This document shows positions 7,972 through 19,229 of a stretch of DNA of 53,744 nucleotides, piece by piece. Origin of the DNA: Pseudomonadota bacterium (lineage in GTDB: Bacteria; Pseudomonadota; Gammaproteobacteria; Steroidobacterales; Woeseiaceae); the NCBI GenBank assembly GCA_022563195.1, contig JADFNV010000021.1, positions 1 through 53,744 of the forward strand, given 5' to 3'. The position numbers and the translations under genes were made by a program. How positions within the stretch are numbered: position 1 is the stretch's first letter; every line of letters starts with the position of its first letter. The notes beneath the pieces were generated by a model. The model ran no database searches, was not told the origin of the DNA, and saw only the letters and a program-made list of their open reading frames with translations.

Positions 7972-7981
7972 GACCCGTTCG

Positions 7982-8006
7982 GTAGGAGCGGCGTCCCGCC
8001 GCGATT
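7982..8006. repeat. Dispersed palindromic repeat (GCCGCG type) after the intron
   Basis: GTAGGAGCGGCGTCCCGCCG followed by CGATT. Same family as 19019–19086, 26182–26220 and the copy inside topA. It lies between the intron's 3' end and the stop of the HD gene, so the intron sits between two repeats of different flavour. Confidence 0.8.
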
Positions 8007-8011
8007 CCTTA

Positions 8012-9115
8012 CTACGCGGTCACATACCCCGGCGCTGCGGCATGTTCGGCTGGGATCATCGCGAGTTGTTTGTGCACCAGGTATTCCACGTTCTCAACGG
8101 CGTCGCTCACCCCAAGAAAATACGGGGGACTCCGTCGCAACAATCGCCAGTCACTCGTTTTCACGACTCGCAGCAGATGCATGAGATTCATCTTGATGGC
8201 TTCGACGTAGGGATTGCTGCCATCATAGAGAACCTCGACATAGCGATACGCCCGATTGAATTTCAGTTCCAGCCGTTCTTTCGAAACCTGCTGATAAAAG
8301 CCGGGTGTCTTTCTCAGTAAATCAATACCAGACTCATAACGAACCACGTATTCACCGGGGCCTGCGCTTTCAACGGCGATACCACCCAGGACGAATTCCT
8401 TGTAGAGCCGGTCACGGCACTTTTCCAGGTAGCAGCGATCTGCCATTTGTGCGATCAGATCCGCGGTGCCGAGCAGGTGCCCGCATATTGCGTCACGCGG
8501 ATCGTCGAGTTCTATTTCGTCGAGATCGAGTTCATATCCTGTGAAGTGAACGATCATGCTGCTGACGCCGACGTCCCGCGACATGCCAAGCCCGGGTAAA
8601 TAGCGGCGCAGAAAATCTGCACTTCTTGATACGTGATACAAGGTGAACTCGGCACCATTGTGGAATTCGCTGTCGCGTTCCTCATGCCGTATATAGCCGG
8701 AATCATGAAACAGCGATGTGACGATCGCCATCTGCACCCGCTGCGCGCCAAGGCGCTCGGCGGCGTCAACGCTGCGTTCATAGCCGACCACGAGCCGGGC
8801 CAGTGCCAGCGTCATGTCGAGGGTATGCTGCATGTCGTGATAGGTCGTGTCGCAGCCAAAGTAGCCGGGATACTGGCCAGTGAAGAGCCGCTCGAAGTCG
8901 TGAAAAGCAAGCCACAGCGTGTCGAATGAGGCGCCGGGGAAGGTAGCGGCGAACAGTTCATGGACAGCGTCGCGTACCGCGGCAGGTTTACTCACCTGCA
9001 CGACATTGGTCACATCAAAGTCATTGCGCCGATCCTGGGACACCATTCTTTTCTTTTTTTTGCCGGGGGTCAGGGTAGCCGTGCTGCGATAGCCGGGTTT
9101 CTTGTAAGTTTTCAT
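8012..9115 (-). CDS. HD-domain metal-dependent phosphohydrolase
   Basis: A 367-residue protein with an HD/phosphodiesterase-like catalytic domain at residues ~65–260: TTYHDMQHTLDMTLALARLV, then TSLFHDSGYIRHEERDSEFH, IVHFTGYEL and GTADLIAQMADRCYLEKCRD. These give the H...HD...H...D metal ligands of the superfamily. The first 30 residues are basic (KKPGYRST, GKKKKR) and disordered. There is no sensory or GGDEF domain, so the substrate (cyclic nucleotide or other phosphate ester) is unknown. It is monocistronic: a 136-bp gap without any gene separates it from xth and the repeat at 7982 follows its stop. Confidence 0.8.
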   Translation of the reverse strand: MKTYKKPGYRSTATLTPGKKKKRMVSQDRRNDFDVTNVVQVSKPAAVRDAVHELFAATFPGASFDTLWLAFHDFERLFTGQYPGYFGCDTTYHDMQHTLDMTLALARLVVGYERSVDAAERLGAQRVQMAIVTSLFHDSGYIRHEERDSEFHNGAEFTLYHVSRSADFLRRYLPGLGMSRDVGVSSMIVHFTGYELDLDEIELDDPRDAICGHLLGTADLIAQMADRCYLEKCRDRLYKEFVLGGIAVESAGPGEYVVRYESGIDLLRKTPGFYQQVSKERLELKFNRAYRYVEVLYDGSNPYVEAIKMNLMHLLRVVKTSDWRLLRRSPPYFLGVSDAVENVEYLVHKQLAMIPAEHAAAPGYVTA

Positions 9116-9251
9116 GCGTTGACCCGTTGCGCTTAGCTTAACGGAAAGCCACCCCTGATTCGGCCAATAGTTGGCTCAATGGCGAGAAATGATACACGCT
9201 GCACGGCAAATTTAGAGACATTGTTCCGGGAATATGTTAAATCGCCGGCCG

Positions 9252-10015
9252 CTACAGGGAGAATTCGGCGATCACTGGCGCATGGTCGGACGGGCGCTCC
9301 CAGGTCCGCGGCTCACGATCGATATAGCTGGCCTGACAGGCAGCGCTCATAGTATCGCTGGTCAGGATCAGGTCGATACGCAGGCCGGCGTTCCGTTGAA
9401 ATCCGGCGCGACGATAGTCCCACCAGCTGAAAGCTTTCTCAGGCTGCTCGAAATTACGGTAAACATCCGTCAAGCCCAGCTTCAGCAGTTTGCCCAGCGC
9501 TTCGCGCTCAAGCGGACTACATAGAACGTCATCACCCCACTTTGCGGCGTCGTACACGTCACGATCATCGGGCGCGATATTGAAGTCGCCTAGCACGACG
9601 AGCTTGTCGTGGGTTTTCAGTTCGTCTTCAAGGAAATCTTTCAAGGCAGCCAGCCAGCCCAGCTTGTACTCGTATTTTTCCGAACCTACGCTTTGACCGT
9701 TGGGTACGTACAGGTTAATGACGCGCACGCCGTCGATCGTCGAAGCCAGTATGCGGCGCTGTGGATCTTCGAATCCCGGAAAATCGCTTACATGGTCTGC
9801 CGACGGTTTGCGGCTGATAACGGCCACGCCGTTATAGGTTTTCTGCCCGCTCGCGACCGCCTGGTAGCCTGTTTCCGCAAACGACTCCACCGGGAATGCC
9901 TCGGTAAGCTGCTTGATTTCCTGCAGTACGAGTACGTCCGGCTTTGTACTGGCCAGCCATTCGAGAACGTGCGGCAGGCGGACATTCAGGGAATTTACGT
10001 TCCAGGTCGCAATTT

Positions 10016-10019
<4 letters not shown>
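9252..10019 (-). CDS. xth: Exodeoxyribonuclease III / AP endonuclease
   Basis: A 255-residue EEP-fold nuclease that cuts DNA at abasic sites and removes 3' blocks in base excision repair. Landmarks in order: MKIATWNVNSLNVRLPHVLE, VLVLQEIKQ (metal-binding Glu), INLYVPNGQ, VVLGDFNIAPDDRDVYD (Asp/Asn), AFSWWDYRRAGFQRNAGLRI, and RPSDHAPVI (catalytic Asp-His). Length is normal for the family. It overlaps the prlC stop by 4 nt (ATGA), so the two are translationally coupled. Confidence 0.95.
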
Positions 10020-12040
<2,021 letters not shown>

Positions 12041-12126
12041 AAAGAGTTGGCTTTGTAAACAGGCGGCAGGATGTTAGCACACGCCCGCTGCAGAAAAACG
12101 GCAATAAATTGCTAAAGGATTGAGAA

Positions 12127-13473
12127 GTGACAGCAAGTTTTGACCTGATTGTTATCGGCGGCGGCAGCGGTGGCCTGGCGCATGCACAGCGCGCCGCAGA
12201 ATATGGCGCGAAAGCAGCAGTGATCGAATCTGGCCCGCTCGGCGGCACCTGCGTCAACGTTGGCTGCGTGCCTAAAAAAATCATGTGGTACACGGCGAAT
12301 TATGCGCACCTGCTCGAGCATGCAGGGGATTTTGGTTTCGATGTATCCGTGAAAGGACATGCATGGTCAGACGTCAGGAAAAAACGCGACGCATACATCT
12401 CGCGATTGAACGACGTCTACGAGAAAAACCTCGACAGGCACGACGTTACTTACCTCAAGGGTCAGGCTAAATTTCTGGACTCTACAACGGTCGATGTCGA
12501 TGGGCAGCAATACACAGCAGAGAAAATCGTCATCGCGACAGGCGGATTTCCAATCATTCCACGCATCCACGGTGCGCAGCATGGCATAACTTCTGATGGA
12601 TTTTTTCAATTGCCGGAAAGGCCACAAAAGGTGGCACTGATCGGCAGCGGATATGTCGCAGTCGAACTCGCAGGCATATTCAACGGGCTGGGATCGGACA
12701 CATCGGTACTGGTCCGCAAGGATGGCGTCCTGCGAAACTTCGATTCAATGTTGCGTAGCGAACTCGAGGCGGCAATGAAATCAAGTGGCATGACACTTGA
12801 AACAGGGGTCGTTCCGCACGAGCTTAGGAAATCAGCTGACGGCGTCCGCGTCATCGCCGAAGACGGTCGCGAGTTCGGTGACTATGACGCCATAGTCTGG
12901 GCGGTTGGACGGGTACCGAACACGGAAAACCTCGATCTGGAAGTTGCAGGCGTAGAAGCCGATGGCTACGGATTCGTCGTCACCGATGAATGGCAAAATA
13001 CCAATGTTGAGCATATTTTCGCGCTTGGGGATGTGACGGGCAGAGCGGCACTGACACCCGTTGCCATTGCGGCGGGGAGACGGCTTGCGGACCGTCTTTA
13101 TGGCGGCATGAGCGATCGCCGCCTCGAGTACGAGTGCATTCCGACCGTGATTTTCACGCATCCACCGATCGGTACCGTAGGACTTACCGAGGGCCAGGCG
13201 CGCGAGCAGTATGGCGATGACGTCAAAGTCTACGAGACGCGCTTCAGTCCGATGGCCTACGCCTTTAGTGAGAACAAGATCCCGACCGCGATGAAGCTGG
13301 TGACTACAGGCAGAGAAGAAAGAATCGTTGGCTGCCACATTATCGGCGATGGCGCGGATGAGATGCTGCAGGGTTTTGCGGTTGCTGTTCGCATGGGTGC
13401 AACCAAGCAACACTTCGACGACACCGTCGCCATTCACCCGACGAGTGCGGAAGAGCTCGTCACTATGCGCTAG
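12127..13473 (+). CDS. gor: Glutathione-disulfide reductase
   Basis: A 448-residue FAD-dependent pyridine nucleotide-disulfide oxidoreductase that regenerates reduced glutathione with NADPH. Landmarks: [20 protein letters not shown] (FAD), [19 protein letters not shown] (redox-active CxxxxC, glutathione reductase form), [20 protein letters not shown] (NADPH), [17 protein letters not shown], and a C-terminal [11 protein letters not shown] with the His/Glu catalytic pair. The start is GTG with AAAGGA upstream. It is divergent from prlC and convergent with aroE; a large palindrome lies after the stop. Confidence 0.95.
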   Translation: MTASFDLIVIGGGSGGLAHAQRAAEYGAKAAVIESGPLGGTCVNVGCVPKKIMWYTANYAHLLEHAGDFGFDVSVKGHAWSDVRKKRDAYISRLNDVYEKNLDRHDVTYLKGQAKFLDSTTVDVDGQQYTAEKIVIATGGFPIIPRIHGAQHGITSDGFFQLPERPQKVALIGSGYVAVELAGIFNGLGSDTSVLVRKDGVLRNFDSMLRSELEAAMKSSGMTLETGVVPHELRKSADGVRVIAEDGREFGDYDAIVWAVGRVPNTENLDLEVAGVEADGYGFVVTDEWQNTNVEHIFALGDVTGRAALTPVAIAAGRRLADRLYGGMSDRRLEYECIPTVIFTHPPIGTVGLTEGQAREQYGDDVKVYETRFSPMAYAFSENKIPTAMKLVTTGREERIVGCHIIGDGADEMLQGFAVAVRMGATKQHFDDTVAIHPTSAEELVTMR

Positions 13474-13474
13474 G

Positions 13475-13546
13475 GGACAGTTTACTTATCTCCTTTGGCT
13501 GCCAGGCACGGTGCGCGATTCGCGCAGGGGAGATAAGTAACTGTCC
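13475..13546. repeat. Two-tier palindrome between convergent gor and aroE
   Basis: Outer arms GGACAGTTTACTTATCTCC (13475–13493) and GGAGATAAGTAACTGTCC (13529–13546) match except for one extra T. An inner hairpin TGCGCG-ATT-CGCGCA (13512–13526) sits in the loop. It probably ends transcription from both sides. The GGGGACAG.TTTACTT ends recall repeats linked to REP-associated transposases; that link is from memory. Confidence 0.7.
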
Positions 13547-13551
13547 AAAAA

Positions 13552-14400
13552 TTATGCGGTAATGGATAGCTGCTTCAGCACTTGAGCGGTGTCGGGCCGC
13601 ACGCCGCGCCAGAGATAGAAAGATTCTGCGGCCTGTTCAACCAGCATGCCCCAGCCCATCACCGAACGGGCAGCGCCGTGTTCTGCGGCCCAGCTGGCAA
13701 ACGGCGTCGCCTTCATTGAATAGGACAGGTCGTAACACACGGTGTCTTCACCAATGGCGTCTTCGGGATACGGTGGCATCTCACCCTTTAGCCCGGCAGA
13801 GGTCGCATTGACTACCAGATCATAGACCGGCGGGTTACGTACATCCTCAAAACGGCACGCGGTCACGGGACCTTGCGTGGAAAAATGTTCCGCTAATGAT
13901 TTTGCCCTGGACATGGTTCGATTGGCAATCAACAGTGATTTAGGCTTCACATCCAGGAGCGGCGCGATAATGCCGCGCGTCGCACCCCCCGCACCAAGGA
14001 TAAGGATGTTTGCATCTTCGAGCTCCAACCCGAGATTCGATTGCAAATCACGCAGGAAGCCGACACCGTCCGTGTTGTCGCCGAAAATTTCGCCATCCCG
14101 AAACACCAGTGTATTGACGGCTCCGGCATTGCTGGCGCGCTCACTCATGTCGTCAACGAGCCGCGTTACCTCACTCTTGTGGGGCAGCGTGATATTCAGG
14201 CCCTTGCCCCCGGTTTTCGCAAATTGCCTGATCGCCGTTGCCAGCTTGTCGGGCGCAACCTCCAACAGCTCGTACTGAAGATTCTCTCCGGTTTGCACGG
14301 CAAACAGCCGGTGAATGACCGGCGAACGGCTGTGGGATACCGGATATCCCATGACGGCGTAGCGGTCAATAACAGTAGTAGCGTCGGGGTTATTGCCCAT
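13552..14400 (-). CDS. aroE: Shikimate dehydrogenase
   Basis: 282 residues; NADP-dependent reduction of 3-dehydroshikimate in aromatic amino-acid synthesis. Landmarks: YAVMGYPVSHSRSPVIHRLF (substrate Ser pair), GLNITLPHKSEV (catalytic Lys), NTDGVGFLRDL (catalytic Asp), LILGAGGATRGIIAPLL (dinucleotide loop), ANRTMSRAKSLAEHF (NADP specificity), and the C-terminal GWGMLVEQAAESFYLW. Length is typical. It lies 5 nt downstream of hemB and is probably co-transcribed with it. Confidence 0.95.
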   Translation of the reverse strand: MGNNPDATTVIDRYAVMGYPVSHSRSPVIHRLFAVQTGENLQYELLEVAPDKLATAIRQFAKTGGKGLNITLPHKSEVTRLVDDMSERASNAGAVNTLVFRDGEIFGDNTDGVGFLRDLQSNLGLELEDANILILGAGGATRGIIAPLLDVKPKSLLIANRTMSRAKSLAEHFSTQGPVTACRFEDVRNPPVYDLVVNATSAGLKGEMPPYPEDAIGEDTVCYDLSYSMKATPFASWAAEHGAARSVMGWGMLVEQAAESFYLWRGVRPDTAQVLKQLSITA

Positions 14401-14405
14401 GGGTG

Positions 14406-16044
<1,639 letters not shown>

Positions 16045-16048
<4 letters not shown>

Positions 16049-16797
16049 ACACCTCCGGAAAAATTATGAATTGTGAGAACTACAGAGAAGCAATAGCAGC
16101 AGATCCATCGGAGTCATTTGAAGGTGGCGCCGGGCATGCTGCTGTGTGCGAATCCTGTAGTGCCTACCGGGCAGAGATACAAGCGCTGGACTTAACCATT
16201 GCCAGGGCGCTCGCTATCGACGTCCCTGAACTGAAAATCCCGGACCTGCCGCCGATCGGCGAGGAAGACGGGAACGTCGTCAATCTGCCATTCAGGCGAG
16301 TATCGAAAATCACGACGCCTGCCTGGATCGGCATCGCCGCCAGTTTTGCACTGGCTGCCGTCATTGGCATGCAGTTTGTCGGCAACGGCCCGTCGCATGA
16401 TCAGTTGCTGGCCGCACAGGTGCTGGCTCATCTGGACCACGAGCCCTGGGCATTGAAAGTTACCAATGTGGCGGTTTCCGAGGAGAGGCTGGCGCAGGTT
16501 GTAAATCCGGGCGTTGGCACGATGGACCGTGATATCGGTCTGGTGACCTTCGCGCAGACCTGCATCATCAATGGCCGGACTATTCCACACCTGGTTATAC
16601 AGGGTGAGAAGGGACCGATAACGCTATTGCTGATGCCGGATGAAATGGTGAGTTCAGCGGTAATACTTTCAGGTGAAAGCGTCAACGGAGTGATCCTGCC
16701 GGTTGGCGATGGCAGCATCGCGATCATCGGCGCGCGCGGTGAACGAATTGAGGATCTCAAACAAAGAGTAGTGGACTCAGTGGAGTGGAGCATCTAG
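16045..16797 (+). CDS. Membrane zinc-type anti-sigma factor (DUF3379-like)
   Basis: A 250-residue partner for the ECF factor. The N-terminal cytoplasmic part (residues ~8–45) has CENYREAIAADP and then H-AAV-C-ES-C, the HxxxCxxC signature of ZAS anti-sigma domains that bind zinc and can sense redox stress. One membrane helix follows at ~93–112 (TTPAWIGIAASFALAAVIG). The C-terminal ~135 residues lie in the periplasm, with VTFAQTCIINGRTIPHLVIQ and LLLMPDEMV, matching the DUF3379 layout. It probably holds the sigma factor inactive until a thiol or metal signal arrives. Confidence 0.85.
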
Positions 16798-16813
16798 CCG
16801 CGACACTGACAGA

Positions 16814-16861
16814 ACATGCCCGGGGGAACGGGCAATAACCCAATGCCCTATCCGGGCATGT
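16814..16861 (+). promoter_or_regulatory. Long leader hairpin before the cysteine-repeat gene
   Basis: ACATGCCCGG (16814–16823) and CCGGGCATGT (16852–16861) are perfect 10-bp arms. Inside the 28-nt loop, GGGCA and TGCCC can form a second stem. There is no T-run, so it is not a plain terminator. It ends 22 nt before the ATG. It could shape expression between anti-sigma and structural gene by RNA processing, mRNA stability or a binding site. Confidence 0.6.
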
Positions 16862-16883
16862 GACCAGAAGGTAGGAGATAGAA

Positions 16884-17582
16884 ATGGCTGAGAAGCAAGT
16901 AGCAAAACCTGTTGCATTGGCAGTAGGCGCAGCATTGGCAGGCACGTTTGCCATAACCGGTACAGCCAACGCTGACACCGGTGTAAGCCCGTTTTCAATG
17001 ACCACGCTAAGTGCAGGCTACCTGCTCGGTCTTGCTGAAGGCGGTTGTGGCGGTGACAAGGAAGCCAAGGAAACTGAAGGCAGCTGTGGCGAAGGCAAAT
17101 GCGGCGGCGATAAGGAAGGCGAGGCCAAAGCAGCTGAAGGAAGTTGTGGTGGCGACAAGGAAGCTGAAGGTTCCTGTGGTGGCGACAAGGAAGGCGCAGC
17201 CAAGGAAGCTGAAGGCTCTTGTGGTGGCGACAAGCAAGAAGCTGAAGGTTCCTGTGGTGGCGACAAGGAAGCTGAAGGTTCCTGTGGTGGCGACAAGGAA
17301 GGCGCAGCCAAGGAAGCTGAAGGTTCCTGTGGTGGCGACAAGGAAGGCGCAGCCAAGGAAGCTGAAGGTTCCTGTGGTGGCGACAAAGAAGGCGCAGCCA
17401 AGGAAGCTGAAGGTTCCTGTGGTGGCGACAAAGAAGGCGCAGCTAAGGAAGCTGAAGGTTCCTGTGGTGGCGACAAGCAAGAAGCTGAAGGTTCCTGTGG
17501 TGGCGACAAGGAAGGCGCAGCCAAGGAAGAAGCTGAAGGCAAATGTGGCGAAGGCAAATGCGGTGGTGATAAAACCAGCTAG
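16884..17582 (+). CDS. Secreted cysteine-repeat protein, bufferin/HvfA-like, without its maturase
   Basis: 232 residues. Residues 1–30 are a signal peptide (VALAVGAALAGTFAITGTANA, cut likely after ANA). Residues 32–50 (TGVSPFSMTTLSAGYLLG) match the 'NPF...DLSSGY' leader segment of HvfA-type proteins. Residues 51–232 are a low-complexity array of EGSCGGDK units separated by EA, QEA or EGAAKEA, capped by EGKCGEGKCGGDK, giving 15 cysteines and no aromatic residue. HvfA/bufferin proteins bind copper after cysteines are modified by a DUF692 (MNIO) enzyme with a DUF2063 partner. Neither gene is present here. The ribosome site GGTAGGAGATAG is strong. Its place behind an ECF/ZAS pair suggests induction by metal or thiol stress. 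Function in this form is inferred. Confidence 0.85.
   Translation: MAEKQVAKPVALAVGAALAGTFAITGTANADTGVSPFSMTTLSAGYLLGLAEGGCGGDKEAKETEGSCGEGKCGGDKEGEAKAAEGSCGGDKEAEGSCGGDKEGAAKEAEGSCGGDKQEAEGSCGGDKEAEGSCGGDKEGAAKEAEGSCGGDKEGAAKEAEGSCGGDKEGAAKEAEGSCGGDKEGAAKEAEGSCGGDKQEAEGSCGGDKEGAAKEEAEGKCGEGKCGGDKTS
17136..17534 (+). repeat. In-frame tandem DNA repeats (30, 33 and 45 bp)
   Basis: Ten units starting GAAGGTTCCTGTGGTGGCGA encode residues 85–217. Four consecutive 45-bp units (EGSCGGDKEGAAKEA) are almost identical in DNA, with only wobble changes (AAG/AAA, GCC/GCT). Such uniformity points to recent slippage or recombination, so copy number should vary between strains. Confidence 0.9.
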
Positions 17583-17600
17583 ATCCCCCGTTTTTGTTTA

Positions 17601-17640
17601 CACAAAAAGAGGGCCCGCATTGCGCGAGCCCTTTTTTGTG
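17601..17640. terminator. Intrinsic terminator after the cysteine-repeat gene
   Basis: GGGC.CGC-ATT-GCG..GCCC (17611–17631) is followed by TTTTTTGTG, with a matching A-rich stretch before it (CACAAAAAG), so it can act in both directions. Confidence 0.85.
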
Positions 17641-17656
17641 CACGGCATCATCTACC

Positions 17657-17682
17657 GTAGGAGCCCTTCCTAAGCGGGCGAC
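17657..17682. repeat. Degenerate dispersed palindromic repeat
   Basis: GTAGGAGCCCTTCCTAAGCG then GGCGAC. It has the ends of the GCCCGC-type repeat with a changed middle. It lies upstream of tag. Confidence 0.6.
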
Positions 17683-17778
17683 GACCATCTCAAAACAAGT
17701 ATCTATAGCAAGAATTGGCCAGTGCGCGTGTCGTCTTGCGTTGTTAGTATCCCGTTAAAATCGTCTAACGGAATACCT

Positions 17779-18378
17779 ATGAGCAAAAAGATAATTCGCT
17801 GTACCTGGGCAGGCGACACCAGCCTCACCTACATCGAATATCACGATAAGGAATGGGGCGTGCCAGCCTGGGACGACCGAAAACAATTTGAATTCCTGAT
17901 CCTCGAGGGTGCACAGGCGGGTTTAAGCTGGTCGACGATTCTGAACAAGCGTGAAGGCTACAGAAAAAACTTCGCAGATTTCGATGCGAATAAAGTGGCC
18001 CGGTTCACACAGAAACGCATCGAAAAGATTCTCCAGGACCCGGGCATCGTCCGGAACAAGTTGAAGGTCAATTCAGCCGTCAACAACGCAAAGTTATTTC
18101 TCGAAGTGCAGGAAGAGTTTGACGGCTTCTGTAATTACATCTGGCAGTTCGTGGACGGCGAACCAAAACAGAACAAATTCCGCAAGGATTCGGAGATTCC
18201 CGCAACCTCGCCCGAATCCGATGCCATGAGCAAGGACCTGAAGAAGCGCGGCTTCAAATTCGTCGGCAGCACCATCATGTACGCTCACATGCAGGCGACC
18301 GGCATGGTCAATGATCACGTCATGACCTGCTTCCGCTACAAGGAATGCAAAGCGCTGGCAAAGAAAAACCGACCATAG
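17779..18378 (+). CDS. tag: DNA-3-methyladenine glycosylase I
   Basis: A 199-residue HhH-type glycosylase that removes 3-methyladenine from alkylated DNA. The N-terminus is diagnostic: RCTWAGDTSLTYIEYHDKEW-GVP. FEFLILEGAQAGLSWSTILN and FKFVGSTIMYAHMQATGMVN follow. Zinc ligands are visible: the early Cys (RC), a His in YHDKEW, and His/Cys in VNDHVMTCFRYKEC. The ATG at 17779 was chosen over upstream codons because the family starts 'M..C.W'. Directly after its stop lies a truncated toxin gene, so its 3' side is a rearrangement point. Confidence 0.95.
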   Translation: MSKKIIRCTWAGDTSLTYIEYHDKEWGVPAWDDRKQFEFLILEGAQAGLSWSTILNKREGYRKNFADFDANKVARFTQKRIEKILQDPGIVRNKLKVNSAVNNAKLFLEVQEEFDGFCNYIWQFVDGEPKQNKFRKDSEIPATSPESDAMSKDLKKRGFKFVGSTIMYAHMQATGMVNDHVMTCFRYKECKALAKKNRP

Positions 18379-18380
18379 GA

Positions 18381-18551
18381 GCTTGCCCTGGTGGTTTGCG
18401 ACTTATACGGGGATTTCGTGACGAGTCACTGAGGGGACGCTGGAATGGTCACAGATCATCGCGGCTTGGTGACCAGTATCGAATAATTTACCGTATAGGG
18501 AAAAAGAGATTATATGTGATGGTCGTGGATGTGACTGCTCACGACTACTGA
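18381..18551 (+). pseudogene. RelE/HigB-family toxin remnant (5' end lost)
   Basis: In one frame this reads PGGLRLIRGFRDESLRGRWN, then GHRSSRLGDQYRIIYRI, ending VVDVTAHDY. That is the C-terminal ~52 residues of a RelE-superfamily toxin normally about 90 residues long. The N-terminal ~35 residues are absent; the homology begins a few bases after the tag stop codon. No start codon or ribosome site belongs to it. It is probably inactive, and its antitoxin persists downstream. Confidence 0.7.
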
Positions 18552-18562
18552 AGGAACCAGCA

Positions 18563-18823
18563 GTGAAAGAATTTGCGCGAGCCAGAAAACATATTGAGGT
18601 ATCAGCCGGAGAGTCGGTTCGTATCCTCAGAGAATTGCAGGAACTGAGTCAGAATCAGTTGGCGGACCTTTGTGGCATTCCCCAGTCGACTATTTCAGCA
18701 ATTGAGAATGACCGTGTTCGCTTGGGGGTGGAGAGGTCCAAAACCTTGGCGAGAGCATTGAAGTGCCATCCTGCTGTATTGGTCTTTCCAGGCTGGAATG
18801 TGAGAGTCGAATCAGCGGCCTAG
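18563..18823 (+). CDS. XRE-family antitoxin, orphaned by toxin decay
   Basis: 86 residues. The HTH is at ~15–65: SAGESVRILRELQELSQNQL, then CGIPQSTISAIENDRVRLGV, followed by RALKCHPAVLVFPGW. This is the antitoxin type normally paired with the toxin whose remnant lies upstream. The start is GTG at 18563 with AAGGA 7 nt before it. It can still be expressed and might act as a repressor or as an anti-addiction factor. Confidence 0.85.
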   Translation: MKEFARARKHIEVSAGESVRILRELQELSQNQLADLCGIPQSTISAIENDRVRLGVERSKTLARALKCHPAVLVFPGWNVRVESAA

Positions 18824-19018
18824 CAAAAATTCAAAATAAAAGGAAAAATCGAAAAAGGTGTCACAAAAAGAGGGCAGGTCACTGCTGTCCGATAAACGTT
18901 GGTAGCGATGCCGTGAAGTGAGGTGACAGATTGAGGTCCAGGTTACTTTCGCTTGTAAGAGACCTGAATCTGGCAATAGATTTTATTCTGGCATCGGCAG
19001 CTGAGGACAACTACGTGC

Positions 19019-19086
19019 AATCGCGGCGGGACGCCGCTCCTACGTTACGATTGGCAGGATCGTAGGAGCGGCTTCCAGCCGCGATT
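19019..19086. repeat. Inverted pair of dispersed palindromic repeats (GCCGCG type)
   Basis: AATCGCGGC-GGGAC-GCCGCTCCTAC (19019–19043) faces GTAGGAGCGGCTTCCAGCCG + CGATT (19062–19086) across an 18-nt spacer. The rest of the 406-bp gap 18824–19229 shows no gene, promoter or terminator that I can recognise. Confidence 0.85.
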
Positions 19087-19229
19087 TTCGGATTTTGGGA
19101 GTTGACATCACGTCGTTTTGACACCGGTTACCAGTTTATGGAACAGCAGTGACTTGACACCTTTTCGTCGCGACGCAAGGTTGGGTGACAGGGGTCCCAT
19201 CGAAGCGGTCTTTACGTTAGGGTATCGGC

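Larger units (their letters stand above)
6121..7974 (+). mobile_element. Group II intron (class C-like), about 1.85 kb
   Basis: The element begins GTGTGCCCGG (a consensus-like GUGYG 5' end) and ends ...CCCCGAC after a domain V/VI pair. Between these lie about 515 nt of structured RNA (domains I–III), a maturase ORF in domain IV, then domain V (7904–7936) and domain VI (7944–7971). It is inserted right after a palindromic hairpin, the target preference of bacterial class C introns. The 5' exon ends TCCTA; TAGGA at 6305–6309 is a candidate EBS1. The boundaries are inferred by restoring the C that completes the interrupted repeat, so the 3' end could be off by 1–2 nt. All parts look intact. Confidence 0.85.

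Noticed and set aside
17136..17534. Possible CRISPR array
   Set aside because: The repeats are directly adjacent coding units without unique spacers, and there are no cas genes.
17007..17673. Long open frames on both strands across the cysteine-repeat gene
   Set aside because: They arise because the DNA repeat period is a multiple of three and lacks stops in several frames. They have no ribosome sites, and their sequences are simple Ser/Pro/Gln or Val/Ala/Thr repeats.
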